Below are positions 12,660-24,590 of a stretch of 64,000 bases of DNA, one piece after another. This DNA is from Euclidia mi (taxonomy: Eukaryota; Arthropoda; Insecta; Lepidoptera; Erebidae): contig OX123187.2 in NCBI GenBank assembly GCA_944739405.2, positions 36,870,394 through 36,934,393 of the forward strand, read 5' to 3'. A program made the translations under genes and the position numbers. The notes below the pieces were generated by a model, which had not been told where the DNA came from, ran no database searches, and saw only the letters and a program-made list of their open reading frames with translations. The first letter of the stretch is position 1; every line of letters starts with the position of its first letter.

Positions 12660-13050
12660 TAGTTTATAATGGCTCATAGAAAAGTTAATATTCATTCAAA
12701 TTTGAATAGACACCCGGGATAATGCCGTATGGCGCAATCAGCTGTATCCAAATTCCTATTTAGATTTTTTAAGTTCGCTTGGCTCTGCATCAATCCAGAG
12801 AGATGTGATGCTAACAAATATCTTTGCACCACACCTCTGAGGTTCGATATCTACCTATTTGCAATAGTGTTTACTTTTTTTTTGATTATCAGAGTTCCGT
12901 AGGTACCTAAAAGGTAAAACTGGACCCTAATACTAAGATTCCGCTCATGAACCGTGATAGTTGGACAGTTGAAGTTTTCACATGTGATGTATTTTTGTAT
13001 GACATATATGACATGATGGTGATGAGGAGGTACAGTTTAATTGTTCTATA
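12660..13050. other. No gene recognised
   Basis: AT-rich spacer; nothing recognised. Confidence 0.4.
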
Positions 13051-13065
13051 ACGACGATTGCCCAC

Positions 13066-13424
13066 CCGATACCCACTGCCATGCAGAGGGTATCGGGTTC
13101 GATTCCACGGCGCGCACCAATGACTTTTCGGAGTTATGTGCGTATTAAATTATTAATTATCACTTGTCCCGTGCCTCGGAGAGCACGTTAAGCCGTCGGT
13201 CCCGGTTGTCATGAAGATCTTTGACAGCTGTTACAGGGCGTCAATACCTTCTTAATCAACTGACACTAGTCTAAACCATGGAATATCGCTATCCCTTCGG
13301 GTTGCGGATGTCAGACAGACAGTCGCTCTGTGGAAAAGCTAATATTCAGCCAAATCCGGTTAGACTAGTAAGCAGACCCCAGATTGAAACTGAGATAACG
13401 CTAAGAGGATGATGATGATGATGA
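13066..13424 (+). mobile_element. SINE with intact 15-bp target duplication
   Basis: The element is flanked by ACGACGATTGCCCAC at 13051-13065 and again at 13425-13439. It carries a B-box-like GGGTTCGATTCC near 13095-13106, a body with AGCCGTCGGTCCCGG, and a (GAT)n tail. The same body is found at 59510-59985. The head is short or degraded at the A-box side. Confidence 0.85.
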
Positions 13425-13439
13425 ACGACGATTGCCCAC

Positions 13440-14840
13440 ATAGAGATTGTATAGCGTGTCTAATTATCGACAGCAAAAAAGCTAATTTTAGAGAAGTTTA
13501 AGAAGATAACAGGCTAATTGCGGTTTTCTTTGTGCTTGAACTACACAAATAACTAAAAATAAACGTAAATTCTATAAGCCTTGTTCCAATTTTATGCCAT
13601 TGATTAACTTAAATTTGTTTCGAAAACTACTTAACGTATCAATAGACGAGTTTATTTTCGTTAAATGTGACGGAAAATTTTAGTTTCTAAGGAAATAAAT
13701 TAGGGGTCTCGATAACAAATACGGTGAGACAAATTTGCCAATTAGAATTATTTATAGATCTATACATAAATTACTTAAGAGTCTGTTCTTGTTAATGTAT
13801 ATTCACGAAATGGAATTTGAAAACTGATTTATGTTTTTATGAAGCTTCTTCAACATATCTTGGCAATATTTGGCTTATTATGGTTTAAGGGACAGTCACG
13901 AGATCGACAATCGTGATGCCTTTCCCTTTTAGGTGACATTTACTAAACAGGGGATAGTTTTAAGATCGCGGGAAACTATATAGTTATTTAATTTAATTCT
14001 TCTTTGTTAATTAACCAAGCCTAAACTCGTAACTGCGATTATTTAGTGCAGCATACCACACCACCCGGACCCGTTCATTCAAATCTCAGTCAGCTGATTA
14101 AACCCGATTAGCTGGCCAATCACAAGATCATTTCTGGCGAAATATTATTTGCAAATATATTTTAATATAAACAATATTAGACCTGTATAGTATAGTTTAT
14201 ACAATCACTATTTAACTACGAAAAGGAGAACCAAATTATAACAAGAATCGTACTTTTCTTGCTACGTTATAAAACCTTTCAGCAATTAGTCTTCTTTGAA
14301 CTGTGTTCATCACTGTGTATTAAGCAACTTTCATAGACGAATAAAAGAATGATATTAACATAACTCTAATGTATTGAACTTTTCGTCACGGCTTATTACA
14401 TTTACAAACGATGTACACCTGATGTTTCGGATACATTTTGGCGTCCATTGTTGCGAGAGAAATACAAATAGCGTTTGCTGTCTGTACTCTCTGTAAATAC
14501 ATTTAAGCTTGAAAATTTTTGAAAGCTTAAGAATGATATGGCCGCTTTATGTTACAGTATGTTACGAATATTTTGTTAGTATCATGGTAATGTTGACGAT
14601 ATATTTAAAGATATGTACCTAAGTGTAAGTAATTATCGTGATTTGGGTTCGATGCTGAGTCAGTGATATTTTATTGGGTTGTCTGTTAGCTAAGTGTACG
14701 AAAAATGTTAAAATCCTTGTAAGCAGTAATACCAGGCTTATTACTGTCTATATCAAACACAAATGGTATCGATGATGCATAACTTGAATCTCATGAAACA
14801 TAGCTCGCAGACTGAATGGATAAACATACAGATCCATTTG
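13440..14840. other. No gene recognised
   Basis: AT-rich DNA with no recognisable repeat or coding block. Confidence 0.4.
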
Positions 14841-15056
14841 ACTGCACGGTTGGCGTAGTTGTTTAAGCGGCCACCTCGCCGCTTGTGCCGCCTCACAGTG
14901 TTGTGAGTTCGATTCCCACACGAGACGTTACTTTGTGTGATTCATAAATTGTTGTTTCGAGGCTGGGTGTTCATTGTGCCCGTCAGTTGTATGTTTGTAA
15001 AGTCCCCCGCTACACAGGATTTAATCCTAGTGCGGGAGTTGTCTTTTATAAAAAAC
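14841..15056 (+). mobile_element. tRNA-derived SINE
   Basis: The tRNA-like head has an A-box region GGCGTAGTTGTTTAAGCGG and a B box GAGTTCGATTCC at 14905-14916. The body ends in TAGTGCGGGAGTTGTC and an A-rich tail. Head sequences of the same family occur antisense at 33700-33810 and 50285-50385. Confidence 0.75.
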
Positions 15057-15519
15057 TAAAACAAATAATTCAAATACAAATTCTTCTGAAAAATAAATAT
15101 TTTCTTTAAGTATATTTGAACCATCGTAAAGAAAAGACATTTTCGGTTCTATTTCATTAGAAATTAAAATTGGGAGCAAATGTTGTACGAAGACACACTT
15201 AAATAAAAATAGAGACGTTATTTAAATGTTAAAAAGTGCTATAAAAGTGCTATAAGAGCAAATAGCCGTTACTTTGATTGCTCTTCTCATCGCATCGCGG
15301 AGTAGGAACGCGGAAGTTATTCCAGCCATCCTCCTTAGATTATACTCTCACGACGGAATACATACATGCATACATAGACTCACGCCTGTTTCCCGGAATC
15401 ACGACGGATTAAGATATAGCTATGTCCTTAGCTTGTTCGAGGAATAAAAAAATAAAAAGAACTTGTTCTACATGGCTTGTTTTGCTATCATGGGCTATAG
15501 AGAGATTTAATTATTAATA
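15057..15519. other. SINE shreds, otherwise nothing recognised
   Basis: A fragment with CATACATAGACTCACGCCTG near 15365-15390 resembles the edge of the SINE at 22265. The rest is unassigned. Confidence 0.35.
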
Positions 15520-15671
15520 CTAGGTTCGCTTGCGTGGGTGCCAGGTAACAAAAGGTAGCCTTTGTGTTATATAAGCTATTTTGTTGCTTAGCTTTATCAA
15601 AATAAGTTAAGTAATTTTAGCGTGAAACAAGAAAGAACAAACACACGCATTTTTGCATTTATAGTATTAAT
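15520..15671 (-). mobile_element. Degenerate Helitron
   Basis: CTAGGTTCGCTTGCGTGGG at 15520 is the plus-strand image of a Helitron 3' end. The far end carries a degraded ATTTATAGTATTAATG block in place of the usual 5' module. No clear terminal TC is left. Confidence 0.5.
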
Positions 15672-15959
15672 GCTGTACTTACTATGTAACAGGTCTACAT
15701 CGCGTAATGATTGAAAAGCAACATGGAGTTCTTTATATTTGCCTTAAAGTTTTAGCCCGGATACCTCCAGCCGTGGTCTCGGGGTGATTGATGTCCTGCA
15801 AGGCCGCCGTCTCCGAGAAATGCAGGTATTAATATGTATACAAATAGGGGAAGATTAAATGTATTCTTTATAGAAGAATAAACCTTATTGGCGTATAGCA
15901 CGTACTGTTCAGAAGCAAAAATTCGTTTATAAGGACTGTCAGAGATCTTCAAGACAGCT
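15672..15959. other. No gene recognised
   Basis: A GC-richer scrap at 15755-15830 (TACCTCCAGCCGTGGTCTCG) is probably repeat-derived but is unassigned. Confidence 0.3.
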
Positions 15960-17470
15960 GCTTAACGGGCTTGCTGAAGTATGAGGCAAACGATCATTAG
16001 CAATTTAATAATATTGTACTGGAATGGTTCTCATCCTATCTTCAGGAACGTCAGCAGTCAGTACGCGTTGACGAAACTACATCGAGTTGGCACGACATTC
16101 ACTCTGGCGTTCCTCAAGGCGGCATTCTCTCTCCTTTACTTTTCTCAATTTTCATTAATTTCTTAACACCTAATCTTCGATGTGCGTATCATCTCTATGC
16201 TGACGACTTGCAGTTGTACGCCCAAGCGAGAGTGGATGATATATCAGTAGCGATCGGTGACGTAAATAGAGATCTCGAGTCGTTGATGGATTGGTGCAAA
16301 AGATTCGGTCTGGACGTAAATCCAGCAAAATGTCAGGCCATCATTGTGGGCAGTCGCCGTTTAATGCCCAGATTAGATTTAAATACTCTGCCGCCCATCT
16401 TGTTTAATGGTCTAATTATTCCATATAGCTCCGAGGTCAAAGATTTGGGCCTGCTCATTGACTCGACTCTCGGCTGGCAGGCACAGGTGACCAAAGTTAG
16501 TCAGAAGGTTACAGGATCACTCAGAGCGCTATATCGCCTTAAAAATTTCCTCCCATCCAGGACCAAGACTATGCTTGTGCAGTCCTTAATATATCCTATA
16601 ATCGACTATGGTGATATGTGCTATTATGACTTGAATGCAGAATTTCTCAATAAATACGACCGACTTCTCAATAACTGCATTCGATTCATTTATAATCTTC
16701 GTAAGTATGACCATGTCTCTACTTATCGTTCTGAACTTAATTGGCTACCAATTCGTCAACGCCGTAGTTTGCGTGCTCTCACTACTCTCTTCACGATTAT
16801 TAAGTCCCCTTCCTCGCCCACTTATCTTACTGAATACTTCCAGTATCTATCTTCTACTCACGAGAGAAGTCTCCGTTCTTCCCATAATCTACTTCTTTCA
16901 TGTCCCAGTCATTCTTCTGGGTTTGTCTACTCTTCCTTTATTGTCCAGTCTGTTCTACTCTGGAACGTGCTCCCTCTTGAAGTCAGAATGTCCACTAACC
17001 GTTACGCATTCAAAATGAAAGTACGTGACCTCTTGTTTAAGAGATTGAAGGAATCAGCACATCCCTCTCATCCATTATTATAAGTATGTATTTACATGTA
17101 TTGTGTATGTATATATTTATACGTATGTATCATATTATTATATAATTTATTGTTATTATTCATTGTTATTATTCCTGTTATTATGTATTGTTATTATGTA
17201 TTGTTATTATTCCTTATCTATGTACTATATTATTATATTATGTATAGTATCCCATGTTTTAGTTAGGTATATTGTTATAACCAATATTATCTATTATATT
17301 TCATAATTACTGGAAAACGTATAAAAAAGACACAAATTTCTTGTGCACCTACCACATTTATCTCTGCACTACCTAAGGGTCGACAGGTAGAGAATTCCAC
17401 AAGGCATTATGTCCACCATTGAACAGTTTGTATGTGCAAAAAGTTTTTAAATAAATAAATAAATAAATAT
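15960..17470 (+). mobile_element. 5'-truncated Jockey/CR1-like LINE
   Basis: The element keeps the second half of its reverse-transcriptase ORF (16001-17083) and a 3' untranslated region with TAAGGGTCGACAGGTAG and an ATTGTTATTATT-rich stretch. It ends in an (AAAT)n tail at about 17449-17470. The 5' part, including any endonuclease, is missing. Target duplications were not identified. Confidence 0.75.
16001..17083 (+). pseudogene. Reverse transcriptase of a non-LTR retrotransposon, C-terminal part
   Basis: The frame is open for 360 codons between TAG (15998-16000) and the TAA at 17081-17083. It reads through RT motif GVPQGGILSPLLF (about residues 45-57) and the catalytic YADD box (about residue 72), then the thumb-like region GLDVNPAKCQAIIVGS and a FLPSRTKTMLVQSLIYPIID segment typical of Jockey/CR1-type elements. 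The frame is intact after the break, so decay is recent or mild, but N-terminal RT motifs and endonuclease are absent. Known family role: target-primed reverse transcription of its own RNA; this copy cannot move unaided. Confidence 0.85.
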
Positions 17471-19065
17471 TATTTATAATATCAGTGTAATTTCGCAATA
17501 TTATTCCCGTACAGACATTTTGCAGTACAACAGCTTTATGTTTTATTATTTATGACTATTATAGCCCATTACGAGTACAGTCGGGCGCTAAACGAATGGA
17601 GTCCATTAATCGTGGCCGGTATTACCTTGCGCTAGTACATTTTCATTTGATACAGTTATAAAGTATTACTTCGTCGGTTCCGGGAACGTGTTGCTATTTG
17701 CGCTTTTGTGCGATACTCCGGCTCGAGAGTGTTTGCTAATGCGGTGGAGAATTGACGGCACGGAGGTACTAGGTACTAGGACTATGTGATAAAACTTAAG
17801 TCAAAGCTTTTGTTAGAATTTTAGTAAAAATATTGGGTGAGATATGGCTGACAGCAAAGAAGATTGTATGAGGTTATAATGACTGTATCATACTATAAGA
17901 CTCTAAGACCCTAAGTGCGAGATTAAAATGTCTACTTATCAATAACTTGGGTCACGATCAACGGAGTAATAAACCACTATATTGAAGCAAGTAAACGCCC
18001 ACGAAACAGTATTAAAATACAATGTTGAAGCTACTTAAACACTACAAAGATAGCTTTCGATTCCATTAACAGTTACTTCTTAAGCCTTGAGAAATCTATT
18101 TAAGCCACTTTGGCGAAGTTATGACCCGTCCTATTACAACAACACATCTGAAAATAATTGTTAGTTCATTAATTCATTATTATTAAGACTAGACTTTAAA
18201 CTTTAGACACGGCTTAGTCCGAGTGAATACACTTCTAAATACGACAGCTGCACTCAAAATTTCCTTAGGAATCGCGCTATCTATCTATGAAATCTGTACA
18301 TAGATCATCACAAAATCCATATGGTAGTTTTTGAGTCTACACGACAATACAGACAGACGCTGCGAGTTGACTTCATTTTACAATGTGTATAGATGTTTCC
18401 ATTGCCTATTTGTCTATAGGCTGAGCGAGAAAACGCGCAATCACACTGAGGTCAAAGATACGACACTAGGGTTTAGTTAGTGAGTGGGCCGTAAGTCATC
18501 CTGTGTGAAATCCTGAAGAAATTTACAACTTTTCATACGGTGCGGTCGCCATAAATAGGCAAAACTGAGTCTTGCAACCATAATAAATACCTCATACTGA
18601 CTTAGTAAGTAAACTACTTCTGCCAAGAAAGTCGGGGCGAATTCTAGCGCTCAACAAAAATTCATAAAATATTCGCCAAGGCAAAACTAAGGCAGGTACC
18701 TAATAGCTTATTACTGTAAAGTAATTAGCCATTAACATGAGTGAATATCACGCAATTTCTTGGCTTTCGCACTTGCTGCATTCTGATTGCATTCATTTTA
18801 AACTTTTTGTGATTGTATAACGTTCTGCGAACGTTATACAATCTCAGTCGATTGTTTTTTTTTGAATTGAACTGTTTCTCTAAAATTTTTTATAGAGGTT
18901 CTCTATCAGGCAATTCTAAGAAACTCACAGTTTCTAAGTGCACCCAATGAATGTTCGCTGACCTATATTTAATATTACATTGTACCTAAAATTACTCAAT
19001 TTTGAATGAAACAACTTTGGACGCTGTCGTAATAAACACTGTAATAAGGTAATTGGTGTATCTTT
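17471..19065. other. No gene recognised
   Basis: AT-rich, with a slightly GC-richer patch at 17580-17770 that has no reading frame of note. A short hairpin is listed separately. Confidence 0.4.
18811..18843. repeat. Perfect 15-bp stem hairpin
   Basis: GATTGTATAACGTTC at 18811-18825 is exactly complementary to 18829-18843 across a 3-base loop (TGC). No terminator-like or element context is visible. Confidence 0.8.
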
Positions 19066-19150
19066 CGATTGCATATGGTGTATTGGTTAAAGCAGTCGAC
19101 TTGCCGTTTAGCATTAACGAGTGGTCTAGGTTTGATGCGCACAAGAGTTT
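19066..19150 (+). mobile_element. Degenerate tRNA-like SINE head
   Basis: ATGGTGTATTGGTTAAAGCA resembles a Pol III A box and GGTCTAGGTTTGATGCGCAC a degraded B box. No body is recognisable downstream. Confidence 0.45.
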
Positions 19151-22100
19151 GTGTTCGACTAATATATAAGTATTGCTGTTGTCTAACTAAGCAAAAGGAT
19201 ACATATCTTTGAAGATATATGAAACTACGGACATAGCAACAGACAACAACAGAAAACAGAGCAGCTATTTATGTACTCGTATGCTCGAATGAAAATGCAT
19301 GTTTGAAAAGTTCCATAATCGTAGTTTGCGTCCTTTAATCGTCAATAACAGATCGATGTTATATAAACGAAGATATTCCATCTTGTCGAAGGTCCCTGTA
19401 ACTCAATTTTATAAGGCCGCAATAACTGAAGATTTCACTTCTAATACTTTCATATTTTATAGGTCATACTTGGTGGATTGAAGTTTTGAGGAAACAGATA
19501 CATGCGAAACTATGCTGATGTGAATTCCAGGTTATAACTCTTGAAATTTTTTGTTTGATATCTTTATCAAGAATCGACCTTGAAGTTTTGACTATTTTTG
19601 TCATATATATGATAACAAGCAAATATATTACATGAACAATGTAATTAAATTGCAAAAAAGACCTGAGGTAGTAGAAAAATTATGCGCAGCAAATGTCATG
19701 TTAAACAACAAGCACATTTTTATCGAAAGCTCAAACTTCAGCGAACAGCATAGGGTAAAAAACAGTCTGAAGTAAATTCGGTGACAGATTTGAATGTGGT
19801 AGGTGCAAGCGAGCTGACACTTGTACCTACGTCCAAATACAACCTTTATATACCCAGTGCAGTGCCTCAAAAGGCGATCGCTCTACCCGCTACCTTTCGA
19901 AGAACTGAATTTGCAAGTAATAATATTACATGATATATATGACAAATGGTTACATTTTTAGAAACTGTAGCATTATTTTTAATTTACAATATATGCCAAT
20001 ATATTAATGTTAAATGATCAATATTTTTGAATGGTGCATAATTAATTAAATGACCAATGTTAATATTCTTACCTACGTTTAAAAATGTCATAAATGGAAA
20101 TTAATTGTAATAAAAAATGTACCACATGAAAGTTTGTGTAACAAAGGAAATATTTCAAAAATATAGTCGTCAATCCATTAAAAAAGTTAGATGTGCCGTG
20201 AGATATAAAGTTTATGAAACAAACTCGGTTAGCAACGAAAACATCTTCAATACTTTAATTTCTTTTAATTATTCAGACAAATGCCGCTTTAAACAAATTC
20301 TAAACTCGCACAATAAACTTTAGAGTCAGCAATTTAATTCGAAATGAACAAAAACATCGCTTTCACTTCAATTAATATTAGTTTAGGACAAGTCACTTTC
20401 AGTTACGTAACAATGCTTATTTAGGCGTGTTGGTGGACTCAGGCAAGCAATAAAGATTCTGCTATCGAAACACTGCAACGTACTAAACTTAAATATTGGT
20501 TAGGAGTGGAGGGCAAGTATGTGCACGCTATTTCACGATTTGTATCGGCATTAGAGCGGTTAACACTAGTATATTATAGTATTACATGCACTGGTGTATT
20601 ATGTGGAAACAACGTGTGGATTATTTGAGGTTGTAGAGGCGTTTCTGTGAAATGGATGAGGAATGGTCTCGTCGATAATTAGCTGCCTTGTTAATGGCTC
20701 ATGTCTCTGTTTACAGATCAAAAAAGAGGTTTTGCTTTTGGTAATTTCAATTATTGTGTTGTTCTAGCTGGTTTTCTTCCTTTGGTTATATCTTGAAAGG
20801 AATTCATAAACTGGATAACCAAGATATTTAAAGCATAAATACCTCGGTAAATGAACTTCTTTAATGTATACAAAAAGCGAAAGGAATTGAAAGGGTCCGA
20901 AGACTAGTTTCCTCTGGCAGAAAAATAATATTTTTCATATACACCTAAGAAATAAATGTAACGCTTTTACCGGTTTCTGGTATAAAACTATGTTGAATTC
21001 AAAAAGCCTTTTGAATTTGCTGCAGTGACAGGTGAAGAATCAGCCCGCTATCGCCCGGCCCGCAATATACACATGCCGAAACGCCAAGCAATAAAATATC
21101 CACATTTAATGTTACCTGCATCTGTATCCACTTTTATACTCCCTCGGGTGTTTTTCTAACATTGCCATGATATTACATTTCAACTTTTTATGGCTCTCCT
21201 TGGCCTCGCGTTACTACATTTTTATCTCACAGATATTCTTTTAGGATACGTATGTACCTCTATTTTAGTCTTTAAATTCAACACGTTAAGGTTCAAAATA
21301 TAAGTCACATAATCAGTCACACAATAACTCACGGTGCAAATACAGGTGTACTGACTTTCAAGGCAACATAACTTTTTGCCTAAACGTACTGGTACAGATA
21401 ACTTTCGTAATTAATAACAATTTGCGAAGTAACTTTCACACCAAAAGGGTTGAATTTGAAACAACAAAATGTTAACTTGAACTTCTCATTACTCTGCGTT
21501 TGTTTGCGGATACAATACATTTAGAGGTGATATGATGAATATGCAAATATAAATCAATTTAATCCTTAATCGATAATAATTTTTCGTGAAAGTGCTAAAT
21601 AGAAAGTGGATTCGCGAGTTGCGACGCGTCGCGTCTCTTCCACTCTGCGCCAGTGTGAGCTGAGCCTTATAATCATTGATATGTTGAACTATATATAACG
21701 AAACAATCATCTATTGTTTGTCGTTTGGTAATATCAATAGCGGCTTATGATGTAGTCAGTGTTTACGAGTATGAGCAAGTATATGTGTGCAGTTACTACT
21801 TAGCTATGTTACATGATAACAAAAAGCTTTTAGTCATTTGATTATACCTAAAGCGAATTCAACCATTCATAGATACCTAAATGATGTATTACAAACATAA
21901 CCGATACATGTTGAAGCAATATATAGACGCCTGGTGTTTGTACGGTAGAAACGTAGGAGAATAACAGAGGTATTTATGCCTTGAAATATAAAATTATCGC
22001 GACTAAGACCCGCTAAATAATATTGTATGATGTATACAAATCGCGAAAGTTTAAAATAATAAATTCGATGTTTACGATTGATTAATCAAAAGAACTTACA

Positions 22101-22240
22101 TAGTAGTAAGTAGATTTAAATTTGTTTCTACAAATGTAATCAGAGAAGAAATTCAATTAGGATTTTCAACGTCACTTAACAAAAATAATCGCAAATGATG
22201 CCAGTAACACACGAGATCCACATTTAAACCAACAATCAAA
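19151..22240. other. No gene recognised
   Basis: A 3-kb AT-rich stretch without a recognised repeat, RNA gene or plausible exon. Short open frames here (for example 20117-20323) show no family features. Confidence 0.4.
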
Positions 22241-22264
22241 TACATACATACATACATACATACA
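22241..22264. repeat. (TACA)n microsatellite
   Basis: About six TACA units at the 3' border of the adjoining antisense SINE, as often seen at SINE tails. Confidence 0.9.
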
Positions 22265-22662
22265 CAACGTCACGCCTTTAATCCCCGAAAGGGTAGGCAG
22301 AGGTGTATTTCTACACCCACTTTTCGCCAGATATACTTTGGTTCCTCGTAATAAGGGGCGAGCCTATTGCCGTACCGGGCACATTTCCAGACTCCGTGCT
22401 GCTACTAAGAATTTCGTGACAGAAAAACCCAATAACACTGCCCGACCCAGGAATCGAACCCGGGACCTCCCGATCCCACGCGCACATTTATGCCGCGAGA
22501 CCAACGAGGCAGTCGTATAGGGTTTGATGTCGAGTTTTCCGTCTCTACGCAAAGATGGTATTTGCATCGTGTTATCCCTCAGTCGCCTCTTACGACACCC
22601 ACGGGAAGATAGGGGGTGGTGACACTTGTATTCTATGCCGTCAACCACACGGCAAACAATCA
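22265..22662 (-). mobile_element. Near-complete tRNA-derived SINE
   Basis: Read on the minus strand, the middle holds a tRNA-like head (CTCGTTGGTCTCGCGGC, then GGTTCGATTCCTGGGTC as B box, near 22445-22505). Body blocks lie on both sides: GTAGGCAGAGGTGTA and GGGCGAGCCTATTGCCG on one side, TACGACACCCACGGGAAGA and GTCAACCACACGGC on the other. The same body blocks recur at 9356, 9770, 24472, 26030 and 27752. The two-sided layout suggests a composite of a tRNA SINE inserted in or fused with another non-autonomous element. Confidence 0.7.
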
Positions 22663-23315
22663 AATCTATACTAAAAATTCTTAAAAGACCGGATTTGAAA
22701 GAATCATGCAAAATCCAATTGTTTAATTAGAGTGACTGTCCTTTGTGAGACGATTTATTCTAACAAGAATTGAATCAGTACAGAGATCACCACTGTTTGT
22801 AGATATGATATACTTCACAGTATTCATGCGCTACTCAGCTGTTCGGCCGTAACTTACTGCCGACATTAATGTGTCAATCAAACAGAATAATCAAATGATT
22901 CGCCTGTCAAATACGGCCCACACAGTACTGTATGTAAGTTAAGGTTATGGAGTCGAAACACGGGGAAATGTTCAAATCTCGCATTTCAACAATTTAAGTA
23001 ATTTCAGATAGCCAACTTAAATACTTTGGTATTTAGGCGTCAATATATACAAATGGTTTACCCAACTCTCCATCATCACATAATCTGAAAATAAAAAGAG
23101 CTTTTTCAAACACAATCACAAAGCAAAACTTGACAGAATATCTCGTGTTGCTACATCAAATTGAATAATGTGGGTCGTCAAATTGGAAAATAACCTAATT
23201 ATTTGTCATTCAATTGACGCGAAAACACGTTAGGAAGAAATTGGATACTTAAAAGTAACGTGCAACTTTCCTTGTTGAACAAGAGTGCTATATATTTGTG
23301 CTAGAATGGATGTGA

Positions 23316-23340
23316 CAAGCAAATTGTGCCAATTTGCTTG
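23316..23340. repeat. Perfect 11-bp stem hairpin
   Basis: CAAGCAAATTG (23316-23326) pairs exactly with CAATTTGCTTG (23330-23340) over a TGC loop. Confidence 0.8.
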
Positions 23341-23382
23341 AGAGTTTTGTTGCGCGGCGACGTTACAAGTGGTTAGAAGTGG

Positions 23383-23429
23383 CCGAAATACCTGTACGTG
23401 TGAACCAATCACTCGTACAGGTATCTCGG
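23383..23429. repeat. 16-bp stem hairpin with one mismatch
   Basis: CCGAAATACCTGTACG (23383-23398) pairs with CGTACAGGTATCTCGG (23414-23429), 15 of 16 positions, over a 15-base loop. It lies 43 bases from the preceding hairpin. Confidence 0.8.
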
Positions 23430-23763
23430 CATTAAATGTCTTTTGCGTTCAGTCTTCAGATCAAAGATAATGCCGATTGTTTTAAATACCAAATATTTTT
23501 TGTTACGCTGTAAATTCATGCATGAATTATCTCATAATTAGTAAGTAACACGTTAGTTATTGTGAGATATTGGCCTAGGGGCTAGTAAAATAAGCAAAGA
23601 AACATTGACCTTCTACATTTTACTTACATCAATAATAATATAATATTCCTGTAAAACTCACAATCGCACATCTGGTGATCACAAACTAGTCAGAACCAGT
23701 ACTATACAAAACTGATAAATATACTTGCATATTCTTTAAATCATTAATATTTTAAAAGGTACA

Positions 23764-23766
<3 letters not shown>

Positions 23767-23803
<37 letters not shown>
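23767..23803. repeat. (AT)n microsatellite
   Basis: About 18 dinucleotide units. Confidence 0.95.
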
Positions 23804-23809
<6 letters not shown>

Positions 23810-23934
23810 CATTGTAATAATTAAATATTAAAGATAAGAGCTAAACCTAAAACTAATCTACAATTAAGAAAAAAAAAAGAAAAAGTAATGTAATATTTTA
23901 AATAAATTATACCCAGATCATCTGGCTCATGATA

Positions 23935-24020
23935 GAAATAATTATGTGTTTTGGGTGGAAATCGAACCGACAATCTTCGGTTCAGCACTCATGACCACGA
24001 TACCAACGATACCTACCACA
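23935..24020 (-). mobile_element. tRNA-like SINE head fragment
   Basis: The minus strand reads TGGTATCGTGGTCATGAGTG (A-box side) and GTCGGTTCGATTTCCACCC (B-box side). Body and tail were not recognised. Confidence 0.55.
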
Positions 24021-24471
24021 ATACCAACAGAAATATAACAAGATACTTTGTACATACATGTAAGTATGTACGCAGATATAAAAGTACAGAGCTTCAAACA
24101 AAACGGTTTTATTCTGTACTGAGTAAAATAGTAATGTGTAGGGATAGACATGCATTTCATTTAGAACGGAGTCGATATTCAAGTTATCTGCTCTACAAAG
24201 GGAACTAGCGACAGGTTTTGACTGGCGTTCGAAGCTGGCTTTAAGCCGAAAACTCAATTAGAGTAAAATTGGCTACGCGGTTTCGGCTACGGTGGCTACA
24301 TGTGCTACGAGTACTACGAGCTCTACGAAATAGGTCAGAGATCGCGTTGTTGGGCTAAAATGATGGATAACAAAATTATTCTACGTACGTAGATACTAAT
24401 GTGTTTATTTCCATTGATATTTATCAACTTTTGATAAAACTTAGTTAGTTGGTATAAGTGAGACATATAAC
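24021..24471. other. No gene; CTACG-rich stretch
   Basis: At 24271-24329 the block CTAC(G/A) recurs about eight times at roughly 9-base spacing (GGCTACGGTGGCTAC, GCTACGAGTACTACGAGC). The rest is unassigned. Confidence 0.5.
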
Positions 24472-24590
24472 TACACGCCTTTATCCCCAAATGGGTAGGC
24501 AGAAGTGTATTACACACTTACACTTCACCAGTTATGTTTCGGTCCCTATCTATTAGGGGGCGAGCCTATTGCCGTCTACTGGGCACAGTA
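24472..24590 (-). mobile_element. SINE body fragment
   Basis: Plus-strand blocks ACGCCTTTATCCCCAAATGG, GGTAGGCAGAAGTG and GGGCGAGCCTATTGCCG match 22265-22370. Confidence 0.65.

Larger units (their letters stand above)
22663..23934. other. No gene; two hairpins and an (AT)n run
   Basis: AT-rich sequence. Two strong stem-loops at 23316-23340 and 23383-23429 and a dinucleotide run at 23767-23803 are listed separately. Confidence 0.4.

Noticed and set aside
14841..14920. Possible genuine tRNA gene
   Set aside because: A and B boxes are present, but the sequence cannot fold into a normal cloverleaf with paired acceptor ends and it continues into a SINE body.
16635..17018. 127-codon plus-strand frame
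   Set aside because: It is an out-of-frame shadow of the reverse-transcriptase frame 16001-17083.
22364..22711. 115-codon minus-strand frame
   Set aside because: It lies within a SINE and reads through its tRNA-like head.
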